From Prorocentrum cordatum (taxonomy: Eukaryota > Sar > Dinophyceae > Prorocentrales > Prorocentraceae): a stretch of DNA of 42,748 nucleotides. Every line of letters begins with the position of its first letter. The first letter of the stretch is position 1. Location: NCBI GenBank assembly GCA_963575745.1, contig CAUYUJ010018545.1:1-42748 (forward strand), in the 5' to 3' direction. The position numbers and the translations under genes are program-made. Shown here piece after piece: positions 1-9,404 of this stretch. A model generated the notes under the pieces. That model was given only the letters and a program-made list of their open reading frames with translations, made no database searches and was not told the origin of the DNA.

Positions 1-63
1 GGAGGAGGAGGAGGAGGAGGAGGAGGAGGAGGTTGAGGAGGAGGAGGAAGAGGAGGAGGAGGA
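1..63. repeat. (GGA)n microsatellite, 3' flank of retrotransposon
   Basis: Imperfect GGA array cut by the window edge. It contains the variant GAGGTTGAGGAGG, which also occurs twice in the array on the other side of the retrotransposon (about 7041 and 7188). Shared variants suggest the two arrays were one locus before the insertion. Confidence 0.9.
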
Positions 64-253
64 TGCACGAGCCTCAGGCGGCGCGTGTGACCCGCCGCCC
101 GCGCTCGCCGCGCGCCCCACGCGCGACGGGCTCGCGCTCTCAGCGAGCGCCCGCACGCCACGGCCCCTCGGGCTCGGCGTGCCGCCAGCGCGACGGCCTC
201 ACGGGCCACACAGGCCGTCGGCCCGCCGCGCCAGGAGGAGGGGAAGCTGGCCG

Positions 254-3200
254 TCACCCTTCACTCCTGAGCGGGTTGATGGCCACCGCGACCTTGCCCG
301 AGATCGCTGGGGCGAGCCGCCTCTCCAGGCGCGCCACGGCCAGCAGCCCCTTGGCCGACGCGCGGCCGCACGGCGGCGCGAAGCTGGAGGCCCTGGCCGC
401 CCCCAAGGCTCCGCAGGCGGCGCACGCGACCAGCGGCATGTCGCGGCGCAGCTCGACGTCACGCTCGGGCTCGATGCGCACGAGCACGTGCGTGCTGAGC
501 CCCCTGGCGGCCAGCTCGGCGTTGTGCTGGAGCGCCGCTGGCACGATGGTGCCTGGGCACTCGCCTGAGCGCTCCACCCAGCGGCAGCGGCTGCACCACC
601 GCTTGCCAGGCTCCCCGCGCCAGGCACAGGAGAGCCTGGCGGCCGGCTGCGCCAGCAGCGCCTTCGGCGCGGGGCGCTGCGGCTTCGCCACGCGGTGGGT
701 GGTGTCCCTGCCGTCCAGCGCGCCGCCCACCGCCGAGACCCAGAGCGCGACGCCCTCGACCAGCTTGTCGGCCATGACGAGCCTCCTGCGATCCTGCTGG
801 CGGATCCGTCCTGCCGCCGCCGCCGACTTGGCGGCCTTGTCCGCCATGCCGTTGCCCAGCCAGTCGCGGTACGAGATCTTCCCGTGGGCGACCATCTCCC
901 TCTGCGTCTGGTGGGCGGGGACCTTCCTGACCTTCAGCCCGCCGTCGCCCAGGCCGCCGAAGTCCTCCAGCTTGGCCCAAACCTCCCTCCAGAGGTGGGC
1001 CCACGCCGCGCCGTGCGCGGTGGTGCGCCTCGGGCCCAGCTCCAGCAGGCCGCGGTGCACGAAGCCGCTGTCCACGACGACGGTGACGGGCGGCACCGCG
1101 AACCTGAGGACCATCAGGAGCGCCATGAGCTCACCGCCGTTGATGTCGACGTGGGGCTCGCACAGCATCCCCGACGCCCCGCACAGGAAGGCGTCGGCGT
1201 CGGCCTCGAGCGCGATGACGGCCCAGGCGACGCTCGCGCACTGCTCGAAGTCGCCCTCGTACTGCGAGCCGTCCAGGTAGAGCTCGCCAGAGGGGAAGAA
1301 GCCGTCGCTCTCGCCCAGCCAGCAGACGTGCGGCGACGGGGCTGGCTTGACGATGCCAGTCGGCGCCGCCCACAGCACGCGCTCCAGCAGGCAGCGCACT
1401 TCGGGCAAGTCCGACCTCGCCGCCAGCTCGCGCATCTTGTCGGGCAGCCTCAGCTCTGGCGGCCAACCCGCGCAGCTGCCACAGTGCCTGTGGAGCAGGG
1501 TGCCGACCTCGCCGCACAGCAAGCACGAGTCGTCCGAGGCCATGCCCTTCTCGTACTTGCGGCTCTGGCACCACTGGCCGTCGGTGACAACGGATGCTAG
1601 ATACCCTCGCTCTTTCAGCGTGAGCTTGATGGATGACTGCTTGCCTTCCATGGGATTCGGTCCATGGTCCATCTGCACTGTTGCTCGTCCATGGCGTGGC
1701 GACGCTGGCCGCTGCCCAGCGGGTCCTGACCTCTCGAGCACAGCAGAAACAGGCGACGTAGACCCCTGGCCAGCGGGTCCTGACCTTTCGAGCTCAGCGT
1801 GTGGCGACGCGACCGCTGGCCAGGGGGTTCTGACTCCGAGCTCGGCAAAGCTTGGCAACGTCGACCGCTGAACAGCGGGTCCTGACGCCAACTCTGGGCA
1901 GACCGCCATCGCCAACGGAGGGACTGAGGCAGCGTCGGCGACACCAGCTGAGGCCACCGCGGCGCGCCTGGCAGGCGTCTCGTCGAACTGCTCCTCCGCG
2001 CTGATCATGGACTGCGCGTGCCGCGCCGCCTGCACGTCCCACTCGTCAGGGTCCTGCACTGCCAGCCGCATCATGTTGGCGTGGTAGCGGGCTCTGATGC
2101 GCTTCCTGGCCGACCAGGCCGACTCGCAGAGGTCCTGGGCCATCTTCAGCCTGGCCACGCCGAGGTTGTCGATGTCGAGGGAGCGCGCCGTCTCGGTGAC
2201 AAGCGGCAGCCACGTGCCGTGCGCCAGCAGGTCGGCCACGTAGGAGACGCAGAGCCTTAGCCAGTGGGCCTTGTTACCATCCTCGTCAAGCGTGGCGATG
2301 TCCTGGATCCAGAAGGTGGTGTAGGCCCTCAGCCGCTTCTCCAGCACCATGCGCGCGTGCACAGCCGCCCTCCTCACAGGATCTTGATCCTTGGCCTCCA
2401 TGACAGCCAGCTGCCGACCGAAGACGCCCTTGCGGCTGACGGCACCCGAGGAGGTCATCGTGATCAAGGGCGCGATGACCCCCCCGCTCGCGAGGTGCTC
2501 CAGGCCAGGCCCTTTGCTAACCTCACGCCATTGCCACGCTTGAACTGCTCGCAGGAGAATGCGCTTGACCGACCACGGCCCCAGCTCGAAGACATGAATG
2601 TCGTAGCCCTCATGCGTGCGCCACAAAGTAGGGCTCAGCACCTGCCAGCCAACTCTCTCGAGCGTGAGCCTCACCGCGCTGAAGGGGCCCTTGACCTGGC
2701 TCCAGCTCGCCGCCTGGCAGCAAGTGAGGCCGTAGGCGATGATATGCTGCGGGATCCAGCACTCCCACGCCGCGCGCAGCATCATCAGCACTGGGAGCAG
2801 CGTGGCCCTGATCATCGGGTCCAGCATGGGCGTCAGCATAAGCGTCAGCGTGCGCGAGCGACCGTCAACGCTGGGGGCCACTGCCTTGAAGGTCGCCGTG
2901 CGCAGCGTGTCCAGCTCCATGGTGGCGCAGCCCGTGACCGCGACGCCGTAGGTCACGCTGGGCTCGATCCCAGCACGGGCCACCTTGCGCACGGCCTTCT
3001 TGCGCCCAGCCCCAGTCTTCAGGATGGCCACGCGGCGCTGGCGTAGCCCTGCTTGAACCAGCTTCTCCTGCCGCACCTTGCGCACGATGCGCCTGCCGCA
3101 GGCGAAGTCGATGCCCAGGTTGCGCTCGCCCTTGACGGAGAGCACGCCGAGGGGACGGCGTAGCCGAGCGGCCAGGGCGTGCCGGCCTGCTGGGAGGTTG

Positions 3201-4781
3201 GAGAGCGCCCTCGACTTCTTGACCGCCACGTTGAGGTCGACGTCCAGCAGCAGCATCTTGAGCTCGAACGCTGCTTCTGCCACCTCCTTAGTCACACGCA
3301 CGAGCCCGCCAACTCGGTGCAGCATGAGGTCGTCCACGACGACGGCCAGAGAAACTGTCGGGTGATGTAATACCAGGCGATCCAGCGGCCCGATCAGAAT
3401 AAGCTTCAGCAGCGCCGTCGCGAAGCCATCACCTGGGAGGATCGACTGCCTGGCCTCGATCACGCTCGAGGCCGCGTTGCCCATGCAGAGGACCCGAGGC
3501 GCGCAGTAGAGCTCCAGCGTCAGCTTGAGCTGCCAGAGGGGAAACCCCGTGGCGACGGCGGCGTCCAGCAGCCAGTGGTGGCGCACCTGCTCGAACGCCT
3601 TGAGCAGGTCGAGCAGCACCGCCACGGCCACCCACGACTCGGCGTCCCCGCAGTCGGCACCGCGCTGCGTGGCCCACTCGCCGATCGCGGCCTGGTGCCA
3701 CACCGCACGCTCGCAGCTGCGGCCAGCAGCTGCCCACCAGTAGGGGCGGTCGTTGTCTTGCTCCCACTTGCGCGCGACGCCTCGGCGCAGCCGCGCCTGC
3801 ACCCTCGCCAGCACCATGATGACGGCGATGGGCCTGACGCCGCCGAGCCGCTTCTGGATGAAGCCGATCTTGGTTGTCATGAGCGGCCAGGCTGCTTCGC
3901 GCTCGACGGCCACTAGGATGTCGATCAGCACCTCCAGCGCTTCGTCGCACAGCTCGTCTAGCTGCCGCGGCCGAACGGAGCAGAAGGACATGCCCGTGCT
4001 GCCCTTGAACGAGCGCAGCACCTTGCGGAGCTCGGGGACCGTGGGCCTGGGCGGCCTCTCGCCGAGGTCGGCTGGCCACTGCAGCCGCACTTGCTCACAG
4101 GTAGTCCTCCACCAGCGGCTCCACTCGACCTCCAGCGCCGTGACCTGCTGCCCCAGGTCCATGGGCTCGAACAGCTTCTGGTGGTCGTCGGCGTCCTGGC
4201 CGCCCACGGCGTCGCCGCACGGGCTGGAGTCGAACCCGACGGGCAGGCGGGACACCGCATGTAGACCACCTGCTTCTCGACCCAGTGCTGGAACTGGACG
4301 GTGCGCTGGGCCATGTCCTTCTCAGCCATGTCGAGCGCCACCGCTTGCGCCCCAGCGTGCAGCTGCAGCAGCTCAGCGGGGGTCAGCGCCGCCAAGCGCA
4401 AGTTGCTAAGCAGCGACCACCATGCTACAGCTTGGGGCAACACCTGGGGGCAGGACAGAACCTCGCCAGCATCAGGTGCCGCCTTCACTGTGACTGGGGC
4501 TCTGTCTAGCAGCCTACGCGCACCTCGAAGAGCGTCGAGACGCGCGTTGGGCTGCTCCACGTCGGCGATGTCCCGCAGCAGGCTGGCAGCACGGTGCATC
4601 CATGTCGCCTCAGCCGAGACCCGCGGCCAGCGCGCGCCACTTACGGGCAGCCACCGAAGCCAACGTGGCTCCACGGGGCGAGCTCGCCCCTTGTGCTTGA
4701 ACCTGTCCTCCTCGACCTGGTAGATGTCGATCCACTCGTCCTCGGCTGCGTCGAGGAACCTCTGCCATGCGGCGGTGAGGT
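254..4781 (-). pseudogene. Retrotransposon ORF2, linker-reverse transcriptase-RNase H part
   Basis: One frame covers about 4781-4260 (linker with WRHRAASLL-like helical segments). A second frame takes over between about 4320 and 4255 and runs to the stop at 254, so a second indel (one base lost or two gained) lies in that interval. Reverse transcriptase motifs: KGSTGMSF (about 3995), LLDLLKAFEQV (motif A, about 3600), QSILPGDGF (motif B, about 3435) and VVVDD (motif C, catalytic Asp pair, about 3335). A linker with about four degenerate 17-residue repeats (SGPAGQ core) follows. The C-terminal RNase H has YLDGS (about 1275), GGELMALL (about 1125), VVVDSGF (about 1075), KVPAHQT (about 920) and NGMADKAA (about 850), so all catalytic acids and the His are present. 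Cys clusters (WCSRC; CAAC) end the protein. It copies element RNA into DNA at the nicked target. Confidence 0.85.
1715..1885 (-). repeat. Short tandem repeats in the RT-RNase H linker
   Basis: The plus-strand motif CAGCGGGTCCTGAC recurs near 1718, 1771, 1821 (variant CAGGGGGTTC) and 1873, a period of about 50-53 bp. It encodes the SGPAGQ-type units between the reverse transcriptase and RNase H domains. Unit lengths are not all multiples of 3. Confidence 0.7.
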
Positions 4782-4808
4782 TACCCTTGACGTCGTGCTA
4801 CCCTTGAC
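4782..4808 (-). repeat. 17-bp tandem duplication causing a frameshift in ORF2
   Basis: On the plus strand TACCCTTGAC occurs at 4782-4791 and again at 4799-4808, a period of 17 bp. Seventeen extra bases shift the frame by 2 and bring an in-frame TAG. If one period is ignored, the endonuclease frame runs straight into the open frame that reads NLTAAWQRFLDAAEDEW downstream. The duplication is therefore the likely cause of the break. Confidence 0.85.
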
Positions 4809-5735
4809 CTGATCCCGCACACACTCCTCCAAGTGGCACGATCTTCCCACACTCACGGGCCCCGCAACGGGCGGCGGTGAGGTCCCACGGGAAACGTCCA
4901 GGCACTCCGACTCCTGCGCGCCTGCCAGCACGCTCTGCAGCTCGTGGCCGATCTCGGCCCAGCGGTCGCCGTGTGCGACGCGAGCACATCCAGCAGGCCG
5001 CTGGACAGGGAAGGGCTTGGGCACTGGCACGACCCGAACCCACGGCCGTTGGCGACACGCCTCCAGCTCCAGGATGACTGGCTTGTGCGGGTAGACGGGC
5101 GACCCGCTGACCACGCTGATGCTGGTCACCTTGAGCCCACGCGAGACGATGAACATGTCGATCGTCCGCTTCGACTGCGCGCAGGTGGGCTCCAGCGTGT
5201 CGACGACGACCGCGTCGAAGAGCCGCAGCACGCCTGACTTGGCCAGCTCCTGCTTGGTACAGTTGAAGTCGCCCCCGACCACGTATGGGCGACCGTACTC
5301 GCGCAGCCTGCAGGCCAGGTCGCGCAGCATCTGGGCGTTGAACGCGTTGACGCCGACGCCTGACTGCAGGTAGATGTTGGCCATCACGATGCCGCCTCGC
5401 AGCAGCCCCGAGTGATGGAGTACTTGCACGCGCCCTTCTTGAAGCACAGAAGGCCGCGACCCCAGCATGGTGGCAAGGCCATGCTCGCTGCGCACACAAG
5501 TGAGCAGCCCCCCAGTTGCCAGCCCTCCGGCCAGCGATTGCACCGCGGCAGCACCACATGCTCGAAGCCCTCGACGGCGAAGCTCCCCTTCAGCGTCCGC
5601 CGTGCGCGCCTCTCCCAGCCGCGTCTCTTGGAACAAAATTGCGTCGCAGCTCGTCAGCTCCTCGACCAGGCACTTGTCGATGTTCGAATACGCATTCATA
5701 TTCAACGTGACGACACGCCAGGAGCTGCTGCGGCT
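4799..5735 (-). pseudogene. Retrotransposon ORF2, endonuclease part (EEP/AP-type)
   Basis: The endonuclease/exonuclease/phosphatase fold begins about 8 codons after the ORF1 stop. Visible motifs in order: LNMN (catalytic Asn), FQETR (Glu), GGDFN (Asp/Asn), TIDMFIV (Asp) and PHKPV (His; the usual S-D-H is replaced by Y-P-H). This enzyme nicks target DNA to prime reverse transcription. The frame is open upstream to 6980, but that part overlaps ORF1 and looks like shadow. The first ATG in this frame downstream of ORF1 (5699) lies inside the catalytic LNMN motif, so a functional protein must start upstream, either fused to ORF1 by +1 frameshifting or from another start. The frame is broken at its 3' end by a 17-bp duplication (4782-4808). 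Confidence 0.8.
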
Positions 5736-6816
5736 AAAGCTTCCGCCGCTTGGCCTCCATCGCGGCGACGTGCTGTTGCTGCAGGTGGGTCTGCAACTCC
5801 TCGAGGAACTTCCGCTTCTCCGCGTCCGTGCCGATGAAGTCCTCCGCCGCGGCCTTGAAGGTGTCGCCCGTCGCGAAAGCCAGGGGGTCGCTCTCCAGGT
5901 CCATGTCCTCGGACTTGCCCACGGGCTTCTCGGCGGCATCGTCGGCTGCCCCAGCGGCGGCGGCAGCGCGGCCTGCAGGTGCAGCTCCTCCACCGCATCC
6001 TCCAGCAGCGACTGGTTCAGGTGGCGCGGCAAGCGCGGACACACCTGCCAGCAGCGCTTGGAGAGGTCCCAGCAAGGACTCTGGAAGTTGGACGCCCTGG
6101 CTCTCCGAAGAGGTTCCCACGAGCGTCCTGAGCTTCTCCACGTTGCCGAGGATGCCGCTGAGATCTGCTCCTCCAGCAGCTGGCTTGGGCTCGGCGCCGT
6201 TGGCGAGCGCGGCCTTCGCCTTGGAGACGGCCTCGTCCAGCTCGAGCTGCAGCTGCGCGACCTTCTCCTTCTGCTGGAACGCTGCCTGCAGCGCCTCCGT
6301 AACCATCTTCTGCTTCTTGTTGTAGTCCGCCTTGGCCTGCTGGAGCCGCTTGCAGGCCTCGTCGGCTGCGACCTGCGCAGACTTGACGGACTTGACATCA
6401 GACAGCACGCCCAGCTGCTGCTGCAGCAAGAAGCGCGACTGCCGCAGGCTGTGCTTGTCGCTGGCGGCCAGCGTGACGGACAGCAGCTCGAAGTCGTCGT
6501 CACCGAGGGCCATGAAGCGGTCGCGGGCCTCGGGCGAGAGCTTGGGCGGTTGCGCCCCAGAGCCCCCGCCACCTCCACGCTTCGGGCTGGCCATCGTATG
6601 CCAAGGGCGGGAGTCTGCACCACCGTCCGCCCACGCCCCACGCGCTGGAGGAGGGCCAGAACGAGGAGCAGGTACACGATTGGTCGGCCTGCAGCCCGTG
6701 CACCCCGCTTGCCGACACTTCGCGCGCCAGCCCAGGTTCTTGTAGTGGCAGCGGTTGCAACGCCAACTCGTCCCCTGAGCTGCGTCACGCGCTGCACCAG
6801 CGCCAGCTCCTGCCAT
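5734..6816 (-). CDS. Retrotransposon ORF1: zinc-finger, coiled-coil protein
   Basis: 360 codons from ATG at 6816 to TAG at 5736-5734. Near the N-terminus is a RanBP2-like zinc finger: W18, C20, C23, N27, C34 and C39 or C42. The C-terminal spacing is wider than in the textbook motif. Residues about 120-230 are rich in Q, K, E, A and L and look like a coiled coil. A Gly/Ala/Pro-rich linker and a basic C-terminus (ending KRRKL) follow. LINE ORF1 proteins usually bind the element RNA and multimerise, and this layout suits that role, though no direct homology is claimed. This frame has protein-like composition; the overlapping open frame starting at 6980 reads as Ser/Arg-rich shadow across the same stretch. 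The stop sits in CTT-TAG-C, and the endonuclease frame continues directly downstream at +1. Confidence 0.72.
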   Translation of the reverse strand: MAGAGAGAARDAAQGTSWRCNRCHYKNLGWRAKCRQAGCTGCRPTNRVPAPRSGPPPARGAWADGGADSRPWHTMASPKRGGGGGSGAQPPKLSPEARDRFMALGDDDFELLSVTLAASDKHSLRQSRFLLQQQLGVLSDVKSVKSAQVAADEACKRLQQAKADYNKKQKMVTEALQAAFQQKEKVAQLQLELDEAVSKAKAALANGAEPKPAAGGADLSGILGNVEKLRTLVGTSSESQGVQLPESLLGPLQALLAGVSALAAPPEPVAAGGCGGGAAPAGRAAAAAGAADDAAEKPVGKSEDMDLESDPLAFATGDTFKAAAEDFIGTDAEKRKFLEELQTHLQQQHVAAMEAKRRKL

Positions 6817-6980
6817 GGCTCTGCAGCTGGATGCGTTCGAGCCGACAGGAACGGGAAAGGCCTCCGTTTACCCACCGACCCGAGCGCGAGGAGGGTGGCC
6901 AGGAGACGATGCCAGGCTTCAAGAAGCCTTGCCTGCCGCGGACTAGCGGTATCCGCTTGGTTCCCAGAGGAACCCTGCAT

Positions 6981-7002
6981 CTTGAGGCAAAATGGCTACG
7001 GA
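6981..7002 (-). other. Dinoflagellate spliced-leader relic at retrotransposon 5' end
   Basis: Read on the minus strand, 7001-6981 begins CCGTAGCCATTTTG and ends CTCAAG. This matches the 21 conserved bases of the dinoflagellate spliced leader except for one base (C for G at the 15th conserved position). It is preceded by T at 7002, which fits the variable first base (A, G or T). The array of TCC units starts immediately upstream. The copy therefore derives from a trans-spliced mRNA. A small inverted repeat, GGTTCC-4 nt-GGAACC (6959-6974), lies just inside the leader. Confidence 0.9.
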
Positions 7003-7245
7003 GAGGAGGAGGAGGAGGAGGAGGGAACAGGGGAGGAGGACGAGGTTGAGGAGGAGGAGGAGGAGGAGAAGGAGGAGGAGGAGGAGGAGGACGGAGGAGG
7101 AGGAGGAGGAGGAGGAGGAGGAGGAGGAGGGGAGGGGACGAGGAGGAGGAGGAGGAGGAGGAGGAGGGAACAGGGGAGGAGGACGAGGTTGAGGAGGAGG
7201 AGGAGGAGGAGAAGGAGGAGGAGGAGGAGGAGGAGGAAGGCGGAG
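7003..7245. repeat. (GGA)n microsatellite, 5' flank of retrotransposon
   Basis: Imperfect GGA array. A block with the variants GGGAACAGGGG, GACGAGGTTGAGG and GGAGAAGG occurs at about 7005-7090 and again at about 7150-7235, so a segment of roughly 145 bp has been tandemly duplicated inside the array. Confidence 0.9.
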
Positions 7246-7710
7246 AAGGGCGAGGCGAAGCAGCGCGAGGGCGACGATGTGCCGGCGCAGCTGGAGCCAA
7301 AAGCCGTGCCACAAAAGTCTTCCGGCCCATGGAGCGGAGCCTCGCCATGGCTGCCCCCGCGGGTGTCCCGTGCTCGTCCCGTGGCCGTCGCGCGAGTGGT
7401 CCCGCGGGTTGTCCCCGTGAGCTCTCTGTGTGGCTGACACGCGGGCGACGACCAAAAACGGGTCTTACGCAAGACGACGTAGCGACCTCACGCGGTTGCT
7501 TATGCGGTCCGCTCGCGCGGCACGCCACAAGTGGAGACGAGAGCGCTAACTCGCGACCCTACGCGGGCAGCTCACGTGCCAACGTCGGCGCAGACGACCC
7601 CGTGTTTCTTTGTCGCTCACGTGGGCTGTCCCAGGGGTTGTCCAACACGATGTCCGACGGGCTGTCCCGCGGATTACCCCGCGGATGGTCCCGTGGCCAA
7701 CCAGTTGCGC
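7246..7710. repeat. Gene-free stretch with degenerate GTCCCGCGGGTTGTCCC repeats
   Basis: No convincing gene. From about 7350 to 7710 a short degenerate unit of the type GTCCCGCGG(A/G)TTGTCCC recurs several times. Open frames here are short and repetitive. Confidence 0.45.
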
Positions 7711-8160
7711 CGACGGAGATAGAAAACAAGTTTCAAACCAAATGGGAATCGGAATGTAAATCGGCATGCAGATCCAAACATAATCAAAGTGCAACCAACA
7801 TGCAAATCGAAAACACACCAAAAACACATTGGACTGCAATCGGAAAGCACGTTCAGATGAGAAAAATACATGCAAATCGAAATGCTACTCCACTCACCAA
7901 CCGTAATGCAAATCGAAATCGACATGTAAATGTAAATGCGAACCGGAGTGCACTCGGAATATGAATTCCATTCCACTCCAATGCAAGCATAAACGCACAT
8001 CGGCATCGAAATGCGAAACCGAATGAAAATCGAAGTTACATCCATATGCAATCCGAACTGCACAAAATGCATGCGCAATCGAACCGGAAATCGACATGCA
8101 AATCGAGCATCAAGCTCCACTGCAATCGAAATGCAAGTTTAAGACGCAAATCGAAACAGT
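7711..8160. repeat. Degenerate GCAAATCGAAA-type repeat
   Basis: A less GC-rich block in which GCAAATCGAAA, AATCGAAATGCAA and related words recur at irregular spacing. It looks like an old tandem repeat. No gene seen. Confidence 0.55.
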
Positions 8161-8455
8161 CATCCATCGGAGGTCGGGGGGTGAGATCACAGTGAAGCGG
8201 AGACCCCCCACCGGGAAATCGGTTGCGGTTTCGTGTTCGTGTCGTGCGTGCGGGCGAGGCGAAACTGCGCGTGATCAGGAGCGAAAGTCCGTTCCCGTCC
8301 GCCGGGCGGTGTCCCGCATGTCCCGGGTGTCAGAAGGAGCGAAAGTCTGTTTACCGTCCGCCGGTGGCCGGGAGGTGTCCCAGTTGGGCCGGGCGGCGTC
8401 CCGGGTGTCCCGGGTGTCCCGGGCGTCCCGGCACTAACGCATGTCGCTAATTTCA
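8161..8455. repeat. Gene-free stretch ending in (CCCGGGTGT)n-like repeats
   Basis: Two near-copies of GAGCGAAAGTC(C/T)GTT...CCGTCCGCCG (about 8280 and 8338) are followed by tandem GTCCCGGGT units at about 8397-8432. No gene recognised. Confidence 0.5.
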
Positions 8456-8800
8456 AAATTAATGTTTTGTCGGCGCCTGCGGCGGGCTTTCTTATACAAC
8501 CCAGCTTATCTTATCCAATCCATCTTGTCCTATCCAATCCATCTTATCTTATCCAACCCATATTGTCCCATCTTATCTTATTCCACCCAATCCAAGCCAT
8601 CCAACCCAATCCATCAATTAATGTGTTTCTGCGCCTGCGGTGGGCCAATCCAGTCCGTCTTATCTTATCCAATCCATCACTTCCAATCCAACCCATCTTA
8701 TCTTATCCAATCCATCTTATCCGATCCTATCCAATCCACCCAACCCAATCCATCAATTCATTTTTGTCGGCGCCTGGGCGCGATCGCGGCAGACTGCGAG
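8456..8800. repeat. Tandem repeat of about 150 bp, 2+ copies
   Basis: A junction motif (AATTAATGT...GCGCCTGCGG) recurs near 8456, 8614 and 8752. Each is followed by a run of TTATCTTATCCAATCCATC-like 19-20 bp subunits. This is a nested repeat, a short unit inside a longer one. Confidence 0.7.
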
Positions 8801-8838
8801 GCTCGAGCGTTCGGCGCCCTTGCCTTTCGAGCGTTCGG

Positions 8839-8940
8839 CTAGAGAGGGAGAGAGAGAGAGAGGGCGAAGAAGAGAGAGACACAGACAGAGACAGAGAGAG
8901 ACAGAGAGAGACAGAGAGAGACAGAGAGAAAGAGAGAGAT
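8839..8940. repeat. (AGAGAC/AGAG)n simple repeat
   Basis: Purine-rich array of AGAGAG and AGAGAC words. The following stretch 8941-9400 holds no recognisable gene or repeat apart from short GATAG-type words. Confidence 0.9.
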
Positions 8941-9404
8941 GAGATCAAGGTGACAGGTTGGACGTCAGTCAGGGCGGGCATTTGATCTCAATCCCCCCCA
9001 ACCTCCTTATCGCCCGCAGGGCGGCCGTATCGGTATGCAGATGGAAATATTCAAACATTCCACTGCGAACCAAGGGCTGTGGCAATATGCAATTCTAAAA
9101 CAGAAGTGGCAGGCATGTCGAAGTTTTTAAATTGGCATGCAAATCGTGGAACTGCTGCGAGGAGGAAGAGCTCAACCAGGCAATATAGACATATTGTAAG
9201 ATCTGTGATCGAGAGGCCAATGAAAAACATTGGTACGGAGATCGATGGGTAGATAGCGAGACCGACAGACTGAAATCGGTCGTTTGATCCGACACAGCGC
9301 CTGCACGGAGGAAATGGGCGTGTTAGAACCTGGGCCAGCACGGGAACGGAAAGAGCAGCTCTGTGGAGCGGAAGCGTCGCATGGTCACAGGGGCTCGACG
9401 GCTG

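Larger units (their letters stand above)
64..7002 (-). mobile_element. Non-LTR retrotransposon (LINE), AP endonuclease-RT-RNase H type
   Basis: About 6.9 kb on the minus strand. Order 5' to 3': spliced-leader relic (7001-6981), 5' UTR of about 165 nt, ORF1 (6816-5734), an endonuclease-reverse transcriptase-RNase H ORF2 (about 5735-254), and a 3' UTR of about 190 nt ending directly in (TCC)n with no poly(A). Endonuclease plus RT plus C-terminal RNase H is the architecture of the I/Tad/R1 group of LINEs. The clade cannot be fixed without a phylogeny. Both ends abut GGA/TCC microsatellite, so an exact target-site duplication cannot be read. The copy is full length at the 5' end but carries two ORF2 frameshifts, so it is probably no longer autonomous. 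Confidence 0.88.
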
